A DNA stretch of 64,000 nt. Source: Sipunculus nudus (taxonomy: Eukaryota > Annelida > Sipuncula > Golfingiida > Sipunculidae). The DNA lies in the NCBI GenBank assembly GCA_026874595.1, contig CM049318.1, forward strand, positions 47,412,456 through 47,476,455, given 5' to 3'. This document shows, in pieces, positions 36,088-49,127 of the stretch; positions within the stretch are counted from its first letter, which is position 1, and each line of letters begins with the position of its first letter. Below the pieces are notes generated by a model, which made no database searches, was not told where the DNA came from, and saw nothing but the letters and a program-made list of their open reading frames with translations. The position numbers and the translations under genes were made by a program.

Positions 36088-39000
36088 CAGCCTTAGTTTA
36101 CGTGCTAAACCGATACAAACCCTCAGCCTCAGCTACCGTCCTCAACAGATACAAACCCTCAACCTCCGTTCTCACCATATACTAACCTGCAGTTCTACAA
36201 AGAGACTAACCTTCAGCCTCAGTTACCGTCCTCAACAGGCACTCACTGTAGCCATGACTACCGTCTTCAACAGATTCGAACCTTCAGCCTCGGTACCGTC
36301 GTCAAAAGATACAAACCTTAGCCTCAGCATCCGTCGTCAACAGATACAAACCTTAGCCTCAGCATCCGTCGTCAACAGATACAAACCTTAGCCTCAGCTA
36401 CCGTCCTCAACAGATACAAACCCTCAGCCTCCGTTCTCAACAAATACTAACCTGCAGCCTCAACAGCAGTTTTAAAAGGAGACTAACCTGCAGCCTCAGT
36501 TACCGTCCTCAACAGATACAAACCTCAGCATCAGCTACCTTCCTTAACAGATACAAACCTTAGCCTCAGCATCCGTCGTCAACAGATACAAACCCTCAGT
36601 CTCAGCTACGTTCTCAACAAATACTAACCTGCAGCCTCAACTGCAGTTCTACAAACCGACTAACCTGCAGCCTCAGTTACCGTCCTCAACCGGCACTCAT
36701 TGTAGCCATGACTACCGTCTTCAACAGATTCGAACCTTCAGCCTCGGTACCGTCCTCAACAGATACTAACCTGTAGCTATGACTACCCATCCCAATATAT
36801 TGTAACCTGCAGCCAAAACTGCAGTTCTACAAAGAGACTAACCTGCATCCATGACTACCGTCCTCAACAGATAATGACCTGTAGCCATGACTACCGTCCT
36901 CAACAGATAATAACCAGTAGCCATGACTATCGTCCTCAACAGATATTAACCTGTAGCCATGACTACCGTCCTCAACAGATAATGACCTGTAGCCATGACT
37001 ACCGTCCTCAACAGATATTAACCTGTAGCCATGACTACCGTCCTCAACAGGTAAAAACCTGTAGCCATGAACTACCGTCCTCAACAGATATTAACATGTC
37101 GAAATGACAACCGTCCTCAACAGATATTAACCTGTAGCCGTGACTACCGTCCTCAACAGATAATAACCTGTAGCCATGACTACCGTCCTCAACAGATACG
37201 AACCTACAGCCTCAGCTACCGTCCTCAACAGATATTAACCAGAAGCCATGACTACCGTCCTCAACAGATAATGACCTGTAGCCATGACTACCGTCCTCAA
37301 CAGATATTAAACTGTAGCCATGACTACCGTCCTCAACAGATATTAACCTGTAGCCATGACTACCGTCCTCAACAGATATTATTAACCTGTAGCCATGACT
37401 ACCGTCCTCAACAGATAATAACCTGTAGCTATGACTACCGTCCTCAACAGATAATGACCTGTAGCCATGACTACCGTTCTCAAAATATATTTACCTACAG
37501 CCTCAGCTACCGTCCTCAACAGATAATAACCTGTAGCCATGACTACCGTCCTCAACAGATATTAACCTGTAGCCATGACTACCGTCCTCAACAGATAATG
37601 ACCTGTAGCCATGACTACCGTCCTCAACAGATATTAACCTGTAGCCATGACTACCGTCCTCAACAGGTAAAAACCTGTAGCCATGAACTACCGTCCTCAA
37701 CAGATATTAACATGTCGAAATGACAACCGTCCTCAACAGATATTAACCTGTAGCCGTGACTACCGTCCTCAACAGATAATAACCTGTAGCCATGACTACC
37801 GTCCTCAACAGATACGTACCTACAGCCTCAGCTACCGTCCTCAACAGATACGAACCTACAGCCTCAGCTACCGTCCTCAACAGATAATGACCTGTAGCCA
37901 TGACTACCGTCCTCAACAGATATTAACCTGTAGCCATGACTACCGTCCTCAACAGATTCGAACCGTCAGCCTCGGTACCGTCCTCAACAGATACTAACCT
38001 GTAGCTATGACTACCCATCTCAATATATTGTAACCTGCAGCCAAAAGTGCAGTTCTACAAAGAGACTAACCTGCATCCATGACTACCGTCCTCAACAGAT
38101 AATAACCTGTAGCCATGACTACCGTTCTCAAAAGATATTAACCTACAGCCTCAGCTACCGTCCTCAACAGATAATAACCTGTAGCCATGACTACCGTCCT
38201 CAACAGATATTAACCAGAAGCCATGACTACCGTCCTCAACAGATAATGACCTGTAGCCATGACTACCGTCCTCAACAGATATTAAACTGTAGCCATGACT
38301 ACCGTCCTCAACAGATATTAACCTGTAGCCATGACTACCGTCCTCAACAGATATTAACCTGTAGCCATGACTACCGTCCTCAACAGATAATAACCTGTAG
38401 CTATGACTACCGTCCTCAACAGATAATGACCTGTAGCCATGACTACCGTTCTCAAAAGATATTTACCTACAGCCTCAGCTACCGTCCTCAACAGATAATA
38501 ACCTGTAGCCATGACTATCGTCCTCAACAGATATAAACCAGAAGCCATGACTACCGTCCTCAACAGATAATGACCTGTAACCGTGACTACCGTCCTCAAC
38601 AGATATTAACCTGTAGCCATGACTACCGTCCTCAACAGATTCGAACCGTCAGCCTCGGTACCGTCCTCAACAGATACTAACCTGTAGCTATGACTACCCA
38701 TCTCAATATATTGTAACCTGCAGCCAAAACTGCAGTTCTACAAAGAGACTAACCTGCATCCATGACTACCGTCCTCAACAGATAATAACCTGTAGCCATG
38801 ACTACCGTTCTCAAAAGATATTAACCTACAGCCTCAGCTACCGTCCTCAACAGATATTAACCTGTAGCCATGACTACCGTCCTCAACAGATATTAACCTG
38901 TAGCCATGACTACCGTCCTCAACAGATAATAACCTGTAGCCATGTCTACCGTCCTCAACAGATAATAACCTGTAGCCATGACTTCCGTCCTCAACAGATA

Positions 39001-40735
39001 ATAACCTGTAGCCATGACTACCGTCCTCAACAGATACTAAACTACAGCCTCAGCTACCGTCCTCAACAGATAATGACCTGTAGCCAAGACTACCGTCCTC
39101 AACAGATATTAACCTGTAGCCATGACTACCGTCCTCAACAGATATTAACCTGTAGCCATGACTACCGTCCTCAACAGATTCGAACCGTCAGCCTCGGTAC
39201 CGTCCTCAACAGATACTAACCTGTAGCTATGACTACCCATCTCAATATATTGTAACCTGCAGCCAAAACTGCAGTTCTACAAAGAGACTAACCTGCATCC
39301 ATGACTACCGTCCTCAACAGATAATAACCTGTAGCCATGACTACCGTTCTCAAAAGATATATCCTACAGCCTCAGCTACCGTCTTCAACAGATTATGACC
39401 TGTAGCCATGACTACCGTCCTCAACAGATACTAACCTACAGCCTCAGCTACCGTCCTCAACAGATAATAACCTGTAGCCATGACTACCGTCCTCAACAGA
39501 TAATAACCTGTAGCCATGACTACCGTCCTCAACAGATTATGACCTGTAGCCATGACTACCGTCCTCAACAGATATTAACCTGTAGCCATGACTACCGTCC
39601 TCAAAAGATAATAACCTGTAGCCATGTCTACCGTCCTCAACAGATAATAACCTGTAGCCATGACTACCGTCCTCAACAGATAATAACCTGTAGCCATGAC
39701 TACCGTCCTCAACAGATATTAACCTGTAGCCATGACTACCGTCCTCAACAGATAATAACCTGTAACCATGACTACCGTCCTCAACAGATAATAACCTGTA
39801 GCCATGACTACCGTCCTCAACAGATACTAAACTACAGGCTCAGCTACCGTCCTCAACAGATAATGACCTGTAGCCATGACTACCGTCCTCAACAGATATT
39901 AACCTGTAGCCATGACTACCGTCCTCAACAGATAATAACCTGTAGCCATGAACTACCGTCCTCAACAGATATTAACCTGTAGCCATGAATACCGTCCTCA
40001 ACAGATAATGACCTGTAGCCATGACTACCGTCCTCAACAGATAATGACCTGTAGCCATGACTACCGTCCTCAACAGATAATGACCTGTAGCCATGACTAC
40101 CGTTCTCAAAAGATATTAACCTGTAGCCATGACTACCGTCCTCAACAGGTAAAAACCTGTAGCCATGAATTACCGTCCTCAACAGATATTAACATGTCGA
40201 AATGACAACCGTCCTCAACAGATATTAACCTGTAGCCATGACTACCGTCCTCAACAGATAATAACCTGTAGCCATGACTACCGTCCTCAACAGATACGAA
40301 CCTACAGCCTCAGCTACCGTCCTCAACAGATAATGACCTGTAGCCATGACTACCGTCCTCAACAGATATTAACCTGTAGCCATGACTACTGCCCTCAACA
40401 GATAATGACCTGTAGCCATGACTACCGTCCTCAACAGATAATAACCTGTAGCCATTACTACCGTCTTCAACAGATACGAACCTCCAGCCTCGGTACTGTC
40501 CGAAACAGATATTAACCTGTAGCTATGACTACCGTCTTCAACAGATACTAACCTGTATCCATGACTACCTCCTCAATAGATACTAATCTGCAGCCTCGGC
40601 TACCGTCCTCACAGATACAAAACCTACAGCCTAAGCTACCGTTCTCAACATATACTAACCTGCAGCCTCAACTGCAGTTCTACAAAGAGACTACCCTTCA
40701 GCCTCAGTTACCGTCTTTTAACCACCATAGATTAA
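36088..40735 (+). repeat. 36-bp minisatellite of roughly 130 units, 12-codon period
   Basis: Consensus unit: CCATGACTACCGTCCTCAAC plus AGATAATAACCTGTAG (36 bp). Units from 36.1 to 36.8 kb are an older, more diverged type (CTCAGCTACCGTC / AGATACAAACC). From 36.83 kb they become highly uniform. Because 36 is three times twelve, long frames stay open on both strands, such as 37067-37723 (218 codons, repeat SHDYRPQQILTC) and 39395-39982 (195 codons). 35-bp and 37-bp units and a non-unit segment (CCATCTCAATATATTGTAAC … CAAAGAGACTAACCTGCATC) break the frame repeatedly. That segment recurs near 36.76, 38.01, 38.69 and 39.24 kb, revealing higher-order units of about 0.55-0.7 kb. I read the array as satellite DNA, not a gene. 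Confidence 0.93.
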
Positions 40736-40789
40736 AACTCCTTTGAGTTCAAGACAAACCTAATATCTCTGCCGTGTTAAGTAATACAA

Positions 40790-42650
40790 ACTTTCCTTAA
40801 CACATGATCAAGAGCCATTTATTCAAAGTCAAATGCTCCATAGTTGCCTATAGGTTTTTAAATTTCATATAAAATATAGAGTTTTAGATCATGAACTATC
40901 TGACCAACAAAAAAGAGGCCTCTTCTTATCCAACACATTAAATATAAGGGTTTTCCTCAGAATGTTATATATATCTTATTCCATTTAAAATAATCAAAAC
41001 ATATATTACGTACAGGGTATTTTGTATCTTATAATTGTACCACCACTTAGTAAAATTCTGGCAGCTTATTAATTTCTCCTGCACATTACTCATAAATTAC
41101 TTTATAATTACAACAAGATTTAAACAATAGCATTCCGTGTCCAAAAGTGTTGAACATCCACATAGGCAATATTGTTTCATTATTTTTCTGCTCCTCCAAA
41201 AATTTAAATCAGGAAGTTATCAAAGCACGATTTACAATATTAGCGTCTGTCATAATAAGACCTCCATCTTTCTTAACTTTTATTACATTTTTTTCTCCTC
41301 ACCTTTTCCGCACCTTTACTTTGAGAATGCAAAATAAATTTAAAAACTATGTAATTCAAATGTTGTAGCAACTCTTCTGGGGCCTACATATTCATAAATA
41401 AGTGGGTAAACTGTGACATTACCAGATTTTTAGGACAATTATTTTCCCGGTCATATTTAAACTATGATGGTTTCTTTGATGTATGATCAAATTAACTTTT
41501 TGCAGCGTATCACGCTTAATATCCTCTAATATCTTCTTATATTTTCATACTTTTTTTCATTTTTGTTTTGCCCAAAATTTTCAATATCTGCCCAAGCTCC
41601 TATCCCCATAACCATTGTTTTCTGTGTATCAACACACAATTCTGACACATCTACAAAAAGGCTTCATTTAGAGAATTTACAACTACTAGGTGTTTTATTC
41701 ATGGCCAGAAAAGTTTATAAAATCCTGGCCCACGACCGTCCAGTCCAGTCTCATTGCTTATACTATTTTCCAACATTCTTCTTCATTTAACATACCCTCA
41801 CACCTTTTTGTTGGTTAGTATCAAGTTTGGGAATAGTTATTTCATCAGAAAAATTATGTATATGTTCACAGGTATCTCCACAAGTATAATGACTATTTAA
41901 ATGATCATATATTCGTTAATATATCTTCTGTTCAATCATCTAGGTTTAGTTGACCTTCATTTTGGCTCTTTTTTCCTTAAGAGAGAAAAATTAGTTTGCT
42001 TTTTTCCGTCTTCTATCCATCGCATCCACAATCTCACTAATGCGCCTCCGGCTTTCATAGTTTCTAAAGTTTCAAATTTAAATTTGGTTTGCTCATATCG
42101 CTTAACTAATGAATAATCGGTTGTATTAATTGCAAGTTGTCTAAGATAACGATTAAGCAATTTTTCTAACGTAGTCTAACCGTTTAGCTATAAAAAGTTG
42201 CGACTTCTTACAAGTGAACATTTTTACCTCAGCATTAAATGTTCTCCATACATCAGTTAATTCAATGAATTAAAAAATCATTAAAACAATCAGTAACTCC
42301 GAAGGTCTTTTTCCACCAACGGGGCAACTCCTTCCTTTGCGGCGCGGACAGATCAAGAGCCATGTGACTATCAGTCGTGTGTCCTATTGACTCACAGTCC
42401 CTAGCAACATGGCGCATCTGGCAACATTTGTAGCACGTACGCTGCCCTTTTATCGGTCTTTGGCGCTTGGGACAGGAATAAAAAATCATGCGATAAGGCC
42501 AGTTTTGCAGTTGTTTTGGTTTGCATGGTACACAACTTCTAGCCGGGTTTGCTTTATCTAATTCCATTGGGTTTGCCATATTATACGTCACATATTTTGG
42601 AATAGGGGAAATATTTATTTCCGTAACAGTACCTGTAACCATTAAAAGAG
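40790..42650 (-). mobile_element. Degenerate L1/Tx1-type LINE, ORF1 zinc knuckle plus ORF2 remnants
   Basis: Read on the minus strand, the element begins with an ORF1-like piece (42262-42640). It carries a CCHC knuckle, CYKCCQMRHVARDC (C-x2-C-x4-H-x4-C), preceded by IPKYVTYNM. Next comes an ORF2 linker at 42160-41957 (KRYEQTKFKFETLETMKAGG, then RWIEDGKKQTNFSLLRKK), matching the KxRARWxEEGEKNTKYFLNLEKR region upstream of L1-type RT. Near 41.66-41.57 kb there is a DTQKTMVMGIGAW-like block that normally follows the FADD motif. Near 41.3-41.2 kb a KKDGGLIMTDANIVNRAL block matches the C-terminal thumb region. The endonuclease and much of RT are deleted. Many stops. Confidence 0.72.
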
Positions 42651-42664
42651 TTAAATGACGCTGC

Positions 42665-43245
42665 CTGGCACACACAGCGACATATAGCCCTTGTTGCAGG
42701 CACATACAGCGACATCTATAGCCCTTGTTGCAGGCACATACAGCGACATCTATAGCCCTTGTTGCAGGCACATACAGCGACATCTATTGTCCTTGTTGCA
42801 GGCACATACAGCGTCATTTAGCCCTTCTTGCGGGCAAATACAGTGAAATCTATAGCCCTTGTTGCGGGCACATACAGCGACATCTATAGTCATTGTTGCG
42901 GGCACATACTGCGACATCTATAGTCATTGTTGCGGGCACATACAGCGACATCTATAGCCCTTGTTGCGGACACATACAGCGACATCTATAACCCTTGTTG
43001 CGGACACATACAGCGACACCTATAGCCCTTGTTGCGCACACATACAGCGACATCTCTAGCCCTTGTTGCGGACACATACAGCGAAATCTATAGTCCTTGT
43101 TGAAGGCACATACAGCGACATCTATAGTCCTGGTTGCGGGCACATACAACGACATCTATAGTCATTGTTGCGGGCACATACAGCGACATCTATAGTCCTT
43201 GTTGCGGGCACATACAGCGACATCTAGTCCTTGTTGCCGTTACAT
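42665..43245 (+). repeat. 34-bp minisatellite, about 17 units
   Basis: The unit reads GGCACATACAGCGACATCTA TAGCCCTTGTTGCG (34 bp) and is contiguous. It abuts the 5' side of the minus-strand LINE relic. A minus-strand frame (42783-42262) runs from the array into the zinc-knuckle region, apparently by chance. Confidence 0.92.
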
Positions 43246-44022
43246 TCAGCAGCATGTAACCAGAAAGAACCTATTGAAGTTTCAGCTGCTGACATCTGTG
43301 CCTAAGATATAAAAATCTGAACAGCTCAAAAGTTTCTTATACTGAAATAGATTTAAGTGAATGAAAATAAAACTGAGTTAATGTTAATCACCGACGTTGG
43401 CCATACATCTAGACTGACAAAAAGTCATACCCAATTGTATCGTCGGAGGTCACCTGTGATAGATAAATATCTATGAGCGCTAAGATAATTACAGTCGTGA
43501 ACAGTGCATGTTTTCATCTACGACATATTGCTAAAATAAGGAGCTTTATGCTAAAATAAGGAGCTTTATTGCTTAAAATAAGGCTTTTTCCTAGAATGAC
43601 TCAGCTGCTTGTGCAGGCAACATATGCTACTCTTTACTTGTTGGGCTGCCATTTTATTAGCGCCATATCGGCCTTCTGACATCACGACCAGATTACTGGC
43701 CTGCCTGAGTGCCTTTACATCTAGGTTTGAGTAACGCATTATAAGACCATATGAGGATGCGAATATTTTCGTCATTTCTGATAACGCCTCATGGCCTACA
43801 GATTCACTGTCAATTTACATAAATCAGACTGATCGTTTACATTTTTAGTGTACTTTCTAACAACACCAATCATGAACAAGAAAAGTTACGTTCTAACCCA
43901 GCATATTGTTAAATATCTCTGCATGTTTGTTGAATTTCTGACCGAATGAATACAAGCATGGCTCGCACGGGTTACTGGGTGCAGCCAGCTTGTGCCCGAT
44001 ACAGGAAATGACTCCTTACCGT
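43246..44022. other. No gene recognised
   Basis: A small ~24-bp triplication (GCTAAAATAAGGAGCTTTAT) lies at about 43530-43585. Around 43650-43720 is a stretch (TTAGCGCCATATCGGCC) resembling part of the 8.3-kb dispersed repeat. No coding evidence. Confidence 0.45.
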
Positions 44023-44032
44023 AGAGACGGGG
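44023..44032. repeat. Left 10-bp target-site duplication of MITE
   Basis: AGAGACGGGG, repeated exactly at 44410-44419 on the other side of the element. Confidence 0.78.
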
Positions 44033-44409
44033 TAGTCTCTTCAACAGACACCAGGTGCCACTTCTGCTCTGCACCAGTACGTCTGTTATTGGACGCCATT
44101 TTTTTTCAAGAACGGAAGTGTCGTTTGGCATGCGCAAGGAATACCCCTATTATCCCACCCTTGCAATAGACCAGCAAAAGGAAATTTTTTTGCCACACAA
44201 GCAACAATGTTGTTTACTTGTCTTTATTGGGGTCTTCCGGGTCTATGCAAGGACGACATCCACTCTGGGTTCACCTCCAGATGCTAGGGGGTTTCCTTGC
44301 GCATTCCAAACGACACTTCCGTTTTTCAAGATTCTTGAAAAAAATGGCGTCCAATAATAGCATACTGGTGCAGAGCAGTTCCGGCACCTAGTGCCTATTG
44401 GAGGGACTA
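44033..44409. mobile_element. MITE with ~115-bp TIRs, possibly Mutator-like
   Basis: The left arm starts TAGTCTCTTCAACAGACACC. The right arm, on the minus strand, starts TAGTCCCTCCAATAGGCACT. The first 27 bases match at about 22 positions. The arms stay similar for over 100 bp, including CTGCTCTGCACCAGTA, TTATTGGACGCCATTTTTTT and CGGAAGTGTCGTTTGG. The ~145-bp centre is unpaired. The 10-bp flanking repeat and long TIRs fit Mutator-like elements (usually 8-10 bp duplications). The superfamily is inferred; there is no transposase. Confidence 0.82.
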
Positions 44410-44419
44410 AGAGACGGGG
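44410..44419. repeat. Right 10-bp target-site duplication of MITE
   Basis: AGAGACGGGG, identical to 44023-44032. Confidence 0.78.
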
Positions 44420-44639
44420 TTTCAGTTGCGGATGTGAGTTCACACGTACGCTCTTGCATTAATGTATCATTCGTAGCATAATGTTAAGATAATGCCCTGT
44501 TTTCAACAATATGAATGCAACATGATGGAAGACGACTGCGATGCATTCCTCGATATTGTTTGTATCACAACTCAAGTAGGCTTATCAGCCCAATAATCAT
44601 TGCCTACTGAACCGGGTTGTCACGGCTACCATCTTATAT

Positions 44640-45165
44640 GCTAGATAAATTACAGTCTGTTCAAACCACCGCGGCCTGTGTGATATATAGTGCACAGTAG
44701 TATCAACATGTAACACCATTTTTGTTCAACTACACTGGCTACCAATACATCAGCGTATCGTGTATATAATATGTCCACTAACACATCGTGCGCATGGTCT
44801 AGCGCCAAAATACATCACTGAGCCTGTTTGATCATCTCCACCACCTCGTGCTCCCGGGACCTCCACGCAATCAGTCCTGACTTGTTCAACCAGCTTTAAA
44901 TCTATCAACGTTTGGTGGCAGAAAATTTTAACTAGCTCCCGTTAACTAATTCAATGTTCAATGCTAAGAAACATATTTCTTAAAGAGTTTTCAAAGATAT
45001 ATTGATTATTATTTAATGTTTGTTTTATATGCTTTACCTATATATTAATTTGCACTGTTAGCGTGAGGTACGGCGCGTTGACTGATCAATCATGCTTAGA
45101 TATGTTGCGCCTTAACATGAATGTTATAGAAATACTAGTAATTATAATAATAACTTTAGCCCTGG
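44640..45165 (+). mobile_element. LINE ORF2 C-terminal fragment (CR1/L2-like)
   Basis: Translated pieces LDKLQSVQTTAACVIYS, YQHVTPFLF, LHWLP-like YTGYQYISVSCI and 'HIVRMV*RQNTS' match the known LQxxQNxAARLV … HITPVLxxLHWLPxxxRIxYKI … THRALHGLAPxYI pattern downstream of RT. Further on, a 'SPDLFNQL … STFGGR' like block completes it. Stops and frame changes show it is dead and 5'-truncated. Confidence 0.72.
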
Positions 45166-45365
45166 TTTAAGTCAGTATTAATTGTTAACAGAAACATGTC
45201 TGCAACATGCCCCCCCCCCCCGAAATTAAACTTTGTCAGGGAAATTTAGAGGGTACCTGAATTTCGAATCACCATGGGAGGGGGTAGGCTTTTCAACCCC
45301 CACTCCAGCCTATGTCTATGATTCGCAATATGGTAAACAATACCAGGGCATTTAAACGACTCCTT

Positions 45366-45590
45366 TTGTTGCTTCCCGTTATACTTTTGTCATTTGGTCT
45401 TTAACAAATCTTTATTTACCAGTATGATTTTGCCTTTTCCTGTTGCTTCCCTTTATACTTTTGTTAATTGGTCTTTAACAAATCTTTATTTACCAGTATG
45501 GTCATGTCTTCAGATGTTGCTTCCCTTTACACGTCTGTTATTGGTCTTTAACAAATCTTTATTTACCAGTGTGGCTATGCCTACAGCTGT
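45366..45590 (+). repeat. ~74-bp tandem repeat, three units
   Basis: TTTAACAAATCTTTATTTAC CAGT recurs with 73-74 bp spacing (TTTATTTACC at 45411, 45485 and 45558). Each copy is preceded by GTTGCTTCCC(T/G)TTAYAC. Confidence 0.8.
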
Positions 45591-47354
45591 AAATATCTGC
45601 AGCATATAATATTTTTATTCTGATGCCAATCAAAATGGATTCTAACTAATCATAACATCATAAACAAAATCATGTCTAATGTACTCTATTGCACTTTTAA
45701 TAAACATTGTTAGTTGAAAAAAAAATCAAACAGTTTCAGAATGGAATGTACATACAGATGTATATGGAACAACATTTGTCAGTTTATTTTCAATATCTTT
45801 GTACAGTTGTTTCAATTACACGTATGAATTTGGATTTGCTGGTTTAAATTACATCAAACTTTCTTAAAAGATCAAAATGACACTGCCGCTACTGGTTTTA
45901 TACAAATCTTATAAACATCTGTATGTATTTTCTTACAATATTAAATAGGTTGGCACACATAGGCTTCCAGGCTTCATATTACCCTTCAGGTACTCTTACT
46001 ATAGGACCGACACACTCTTATACATGAAAGTAGCGACGTTCCACCAGTTTCAGCACCGTTGATTTGGTGTTACCTGCACAGCCGCGCTGAAACTGAGAAA
46101 TTTTATGCCCACATTGAAATTACCTCTGTCGTTAAAACAAATCTTATACTTATTATCTCGGTAGAAAATATTGATATATACATCTCGGATAGCTACGTCG
46201 TATACAAAAAGTGGGGCGCCACCTACAACTGTTTCATGCATCTGTGCACATAGCCCAAGAGTGGTTTGAAGTATCTGCCTGAAATTTTGCATGTCCATAC
46301 ATCTTCGATGGCTTCCTCGTACTACAATACTTTTTTGTGTTTTGGGCACCCATGACAGTGTTTCAGCAGTGACTTTTTTCAAACTGGTGCACATGCTTGT
46401 ACTCCAGTTCAAAATATTTAGTACTTGCATTGTACATATACATGTCACACAAGTAAGAGTCCAGCATGGAAGCATTATACCTGGTGTGTCTCATTGCACA
46501 GGTTCACATAAGGCCTGTAGGCCTAGTTGTAATTTACACTCCTGAGGCGAAATGGGTCGATTTCGGCGTAAAAGCGTGCCATGTGATTGAATTGTTTAGC
46601 CTTGAAATTCATAGACAGACCTTCTGTGAAGAGATTGTGACGCAATGTCAACATTTGAGGTAAACATACCGATGTAGGAATTTCTTGCAACGGGCACAGC
46701 GCCACAAAATAAATGTGGAAAAAATATGTGTACATATCTTATTGAGACAATATCCACTGAAAAATCTATATTTTATTTTAAGTTTTAGAATATAATAAAA
46801 TGAGATAACATTCCTAATCTCATTTAATCCCCCCCCCCCCGGTAAAAGGCCCGGTTTATCGGGTTTATCAGGTGGTAAGATATATTTAGAATGAGTGCAT
46901 AGGCAGGTACCTGCCAGCACTGATATAACACACGGCCTTGGTTACAGGGCAGAAATCTGACCACAAGCAGGAGCCGTGACCTCAAAGCACTCCGACTGAC
47001 GATGTACCTGGGTAACCCTGGGATTATCCGATTACTCTGAGTGTTGTTTGGTCAATCGCCTCCAGCATTACGTGGATGCATATTTAACTTTTCTTGCACT
47101 TGATGTCCTTTTTGATCATTTATTTTCCAAGAAGATGATAAAATATACACTGTACTTTAACGGTTTAAATGTTATGGGAGTTAACGGGGTGGATTAGGTA
47201 ACGATGACGTCTGACCAAGCTACTCGACAGTCGGGGTGGTGATCACTGTGTCTTCAGTTAACGTATTGCCGCCCCACATTGTGTAAAAAAGCTACTGTTT
47301 GACCGTAGTTGTCACTTGAGAAAACGCCTCGTTCATTATACAGATGTAGACCCC
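45591..47354. other. No gene recognised
   Basis: Overlapping frames at 46050-46735 and 46648-46920 on both strands show no domain. A copy of the dispersed 'TTGCATGTCC' repeat lies near 46268-46345 (TATCTGCCTGAAATTTTGCA). A poly-C tract is near 46829-46840. Confidence 0.4.
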
Positions 47355-48004
47355 GTGTTACGACTCATAATGTAATAACCAGCCCATATTGAAATAACGG
47401 CTCATTTGGTAAAAAAGACCAATATTGTATTAACCATACCCTGCCCATATTGTAATAAAACTGGCCCATATTGTAATAATTAACGGCCAATATTGTGATA
47501 AAGAAGACCAATATTGTAATAACGGTCCATATTGTAATAAAAACGACCCATATTGTAAAAATCATACCTACCCATATTGTAATAAAAATGGGAATTGGGA
47601 AAAAACGGCCAATATTGTAATAACACATGTTAAGGCTCATGAATGAATCCCAAATCTAACAGGCGATATTTCGTTTGAGAATACCTTCTAAATTGACAGC
47701 CATTTTGGTTCCTCAGATAGCAGATTCGTTTATAATGGAAATCCAATGATTTTCATATTTGAATGTTCACGTAATCATTCGCGTCACAGGAAGCCTACAA
47801 AAATTTGATATGAATTTAATCATAAATTTCTTAACTATTTTTTACAATATTGGCCTTTTTGCCCCTTTAAACCCCAACCATGCTGATTACAGCAAAGGTG
47901 AGTTACAGTTATTACAATGTTACTCATTCATTATTACAGTATTGGTCATTATTATAATATTGAGCGTTGTTACAACATAATTGGCCATTTCTACTACAGT
48001 TTTA

Positions 48005-48092
48005 GCCATTATTACAATATGGGACGGTTATTTCATAATAGGTCGTTGTTACGACCCATATTGTAATAACCGTCCCATATTGTAATAATGGC
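48005..48092. repeat. 42-bp-arm inverted repeat with 4-base loop
   Basis: Arms 48005-48046 and 48051-48092 pair at 38 of 42 positions around the loop TGTT. The first 28 bases of the left arm (GCCATTATTACAATATGGGA…) pair perfectly. It lies inside the ATTACAATATGGG element and could form a long hairpin. Confidence 0.88.
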
Positions 48093-48933
48093 AAATATTG
48101 TAATAAAAACGACCCATACTGTTATAATTTCAAAGTACCAATTTTGTAATGCAACTGGACAATATTGTTCTTTTTTTCAGTCTAAGAACATTAGCTCATC
48201 TGACTTGACTTATTCTCCGAGCTGCTGAAAAAAGACTGATATAAGAATATAAGATTCTTCTTTGTTAAACGGATAATTTGCCCTTGAATTTGGTATGCAT
48301 AATTATCTTAAAGAACTTTAACTACTCCATTTTCTTAATTTAAACGTTTCTACTTTTATTTTCGAGAACAACATTAAAACAGTTCTCCTAAACTTCATTT
48401 ATTAAGCCTCCTTCCGTAGGCAGGGGACACTTCTAGTGGTTGATGAGTTTATTTCTTATATCAATATTTGGGGTTAAATATTTTGGTGGACTTTCTCAGG
48501 TTCGCCAAGGCAAAACCACTGATTATTATTTTTTTCTTTTTTCTGCCCTCGTGTGAGCTTAAATATGGCTGTTTCAAAAACTGACCTTCGGCTGCAATAT
48601 AAGTTACCGGAGACAGATTTTAACCTGGTATTTTTTTTTACCTTCACCTTACTTCCAAGCCCTTACACAATATCATATCACCCATTATCGCTCAGTTCTG
48701 TCCCAGTTTGAACTAGCTCTCCAATACGGCTGATTATCCAAAACTTACTTTGGGTCAGAGTAATATTGAGAGGTAACATATTTGCAGCTGGTGTTTATTT
48801 TGGACCATAACCTAACTTTCAAGCAATCCGTATTCATAGAGCTTTCCTTATACAAAGGCGCTGGAACAGCATTTTGATTGGGGAGGGGTTGCAAAATATA
48901 TTAGAAATATATGGAAGATGAGTTTTATATATT

Positions 48934-48939
<6 letters not shown>

Positions 48940-48981
<42 letters not shown>
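48940..48981. repeat. (TA)n microsatellite
   Basis: Pure TA run. Confidence 0.95.
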
Positions 48982-49125
48982 TAGTATTTTAGCTTTAATG
49001 GACTCTGTCACTTAATTAAATCCTAGAAATGTACCCATAAGAAATATTGTGGTGATTTTAGCCAACCAAAATTACATTCAATACGTGTTTTTGTTCGGTC
49101 TTATACAGACGCAAAAAAACTACAA

Positions 49126-49127
<2 letters not shown>

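Noticed and set aside
36827-40515. Long open frames across the 36-bp array as a repetitive protein gene
   Set aside because: Frames of equal length are open on both strands, are broken by 35- and 37-bp units, and lack a signal peptide, conserved flanks or splice context. The 36-bp period alone explains them.
42952-43155. Cys/Arg-rich repeat peptide frame on the minus strand
   Set aside because: Translation of the 34-bp minisatellite. The period is not a multiple of three and the peptide changes phase.
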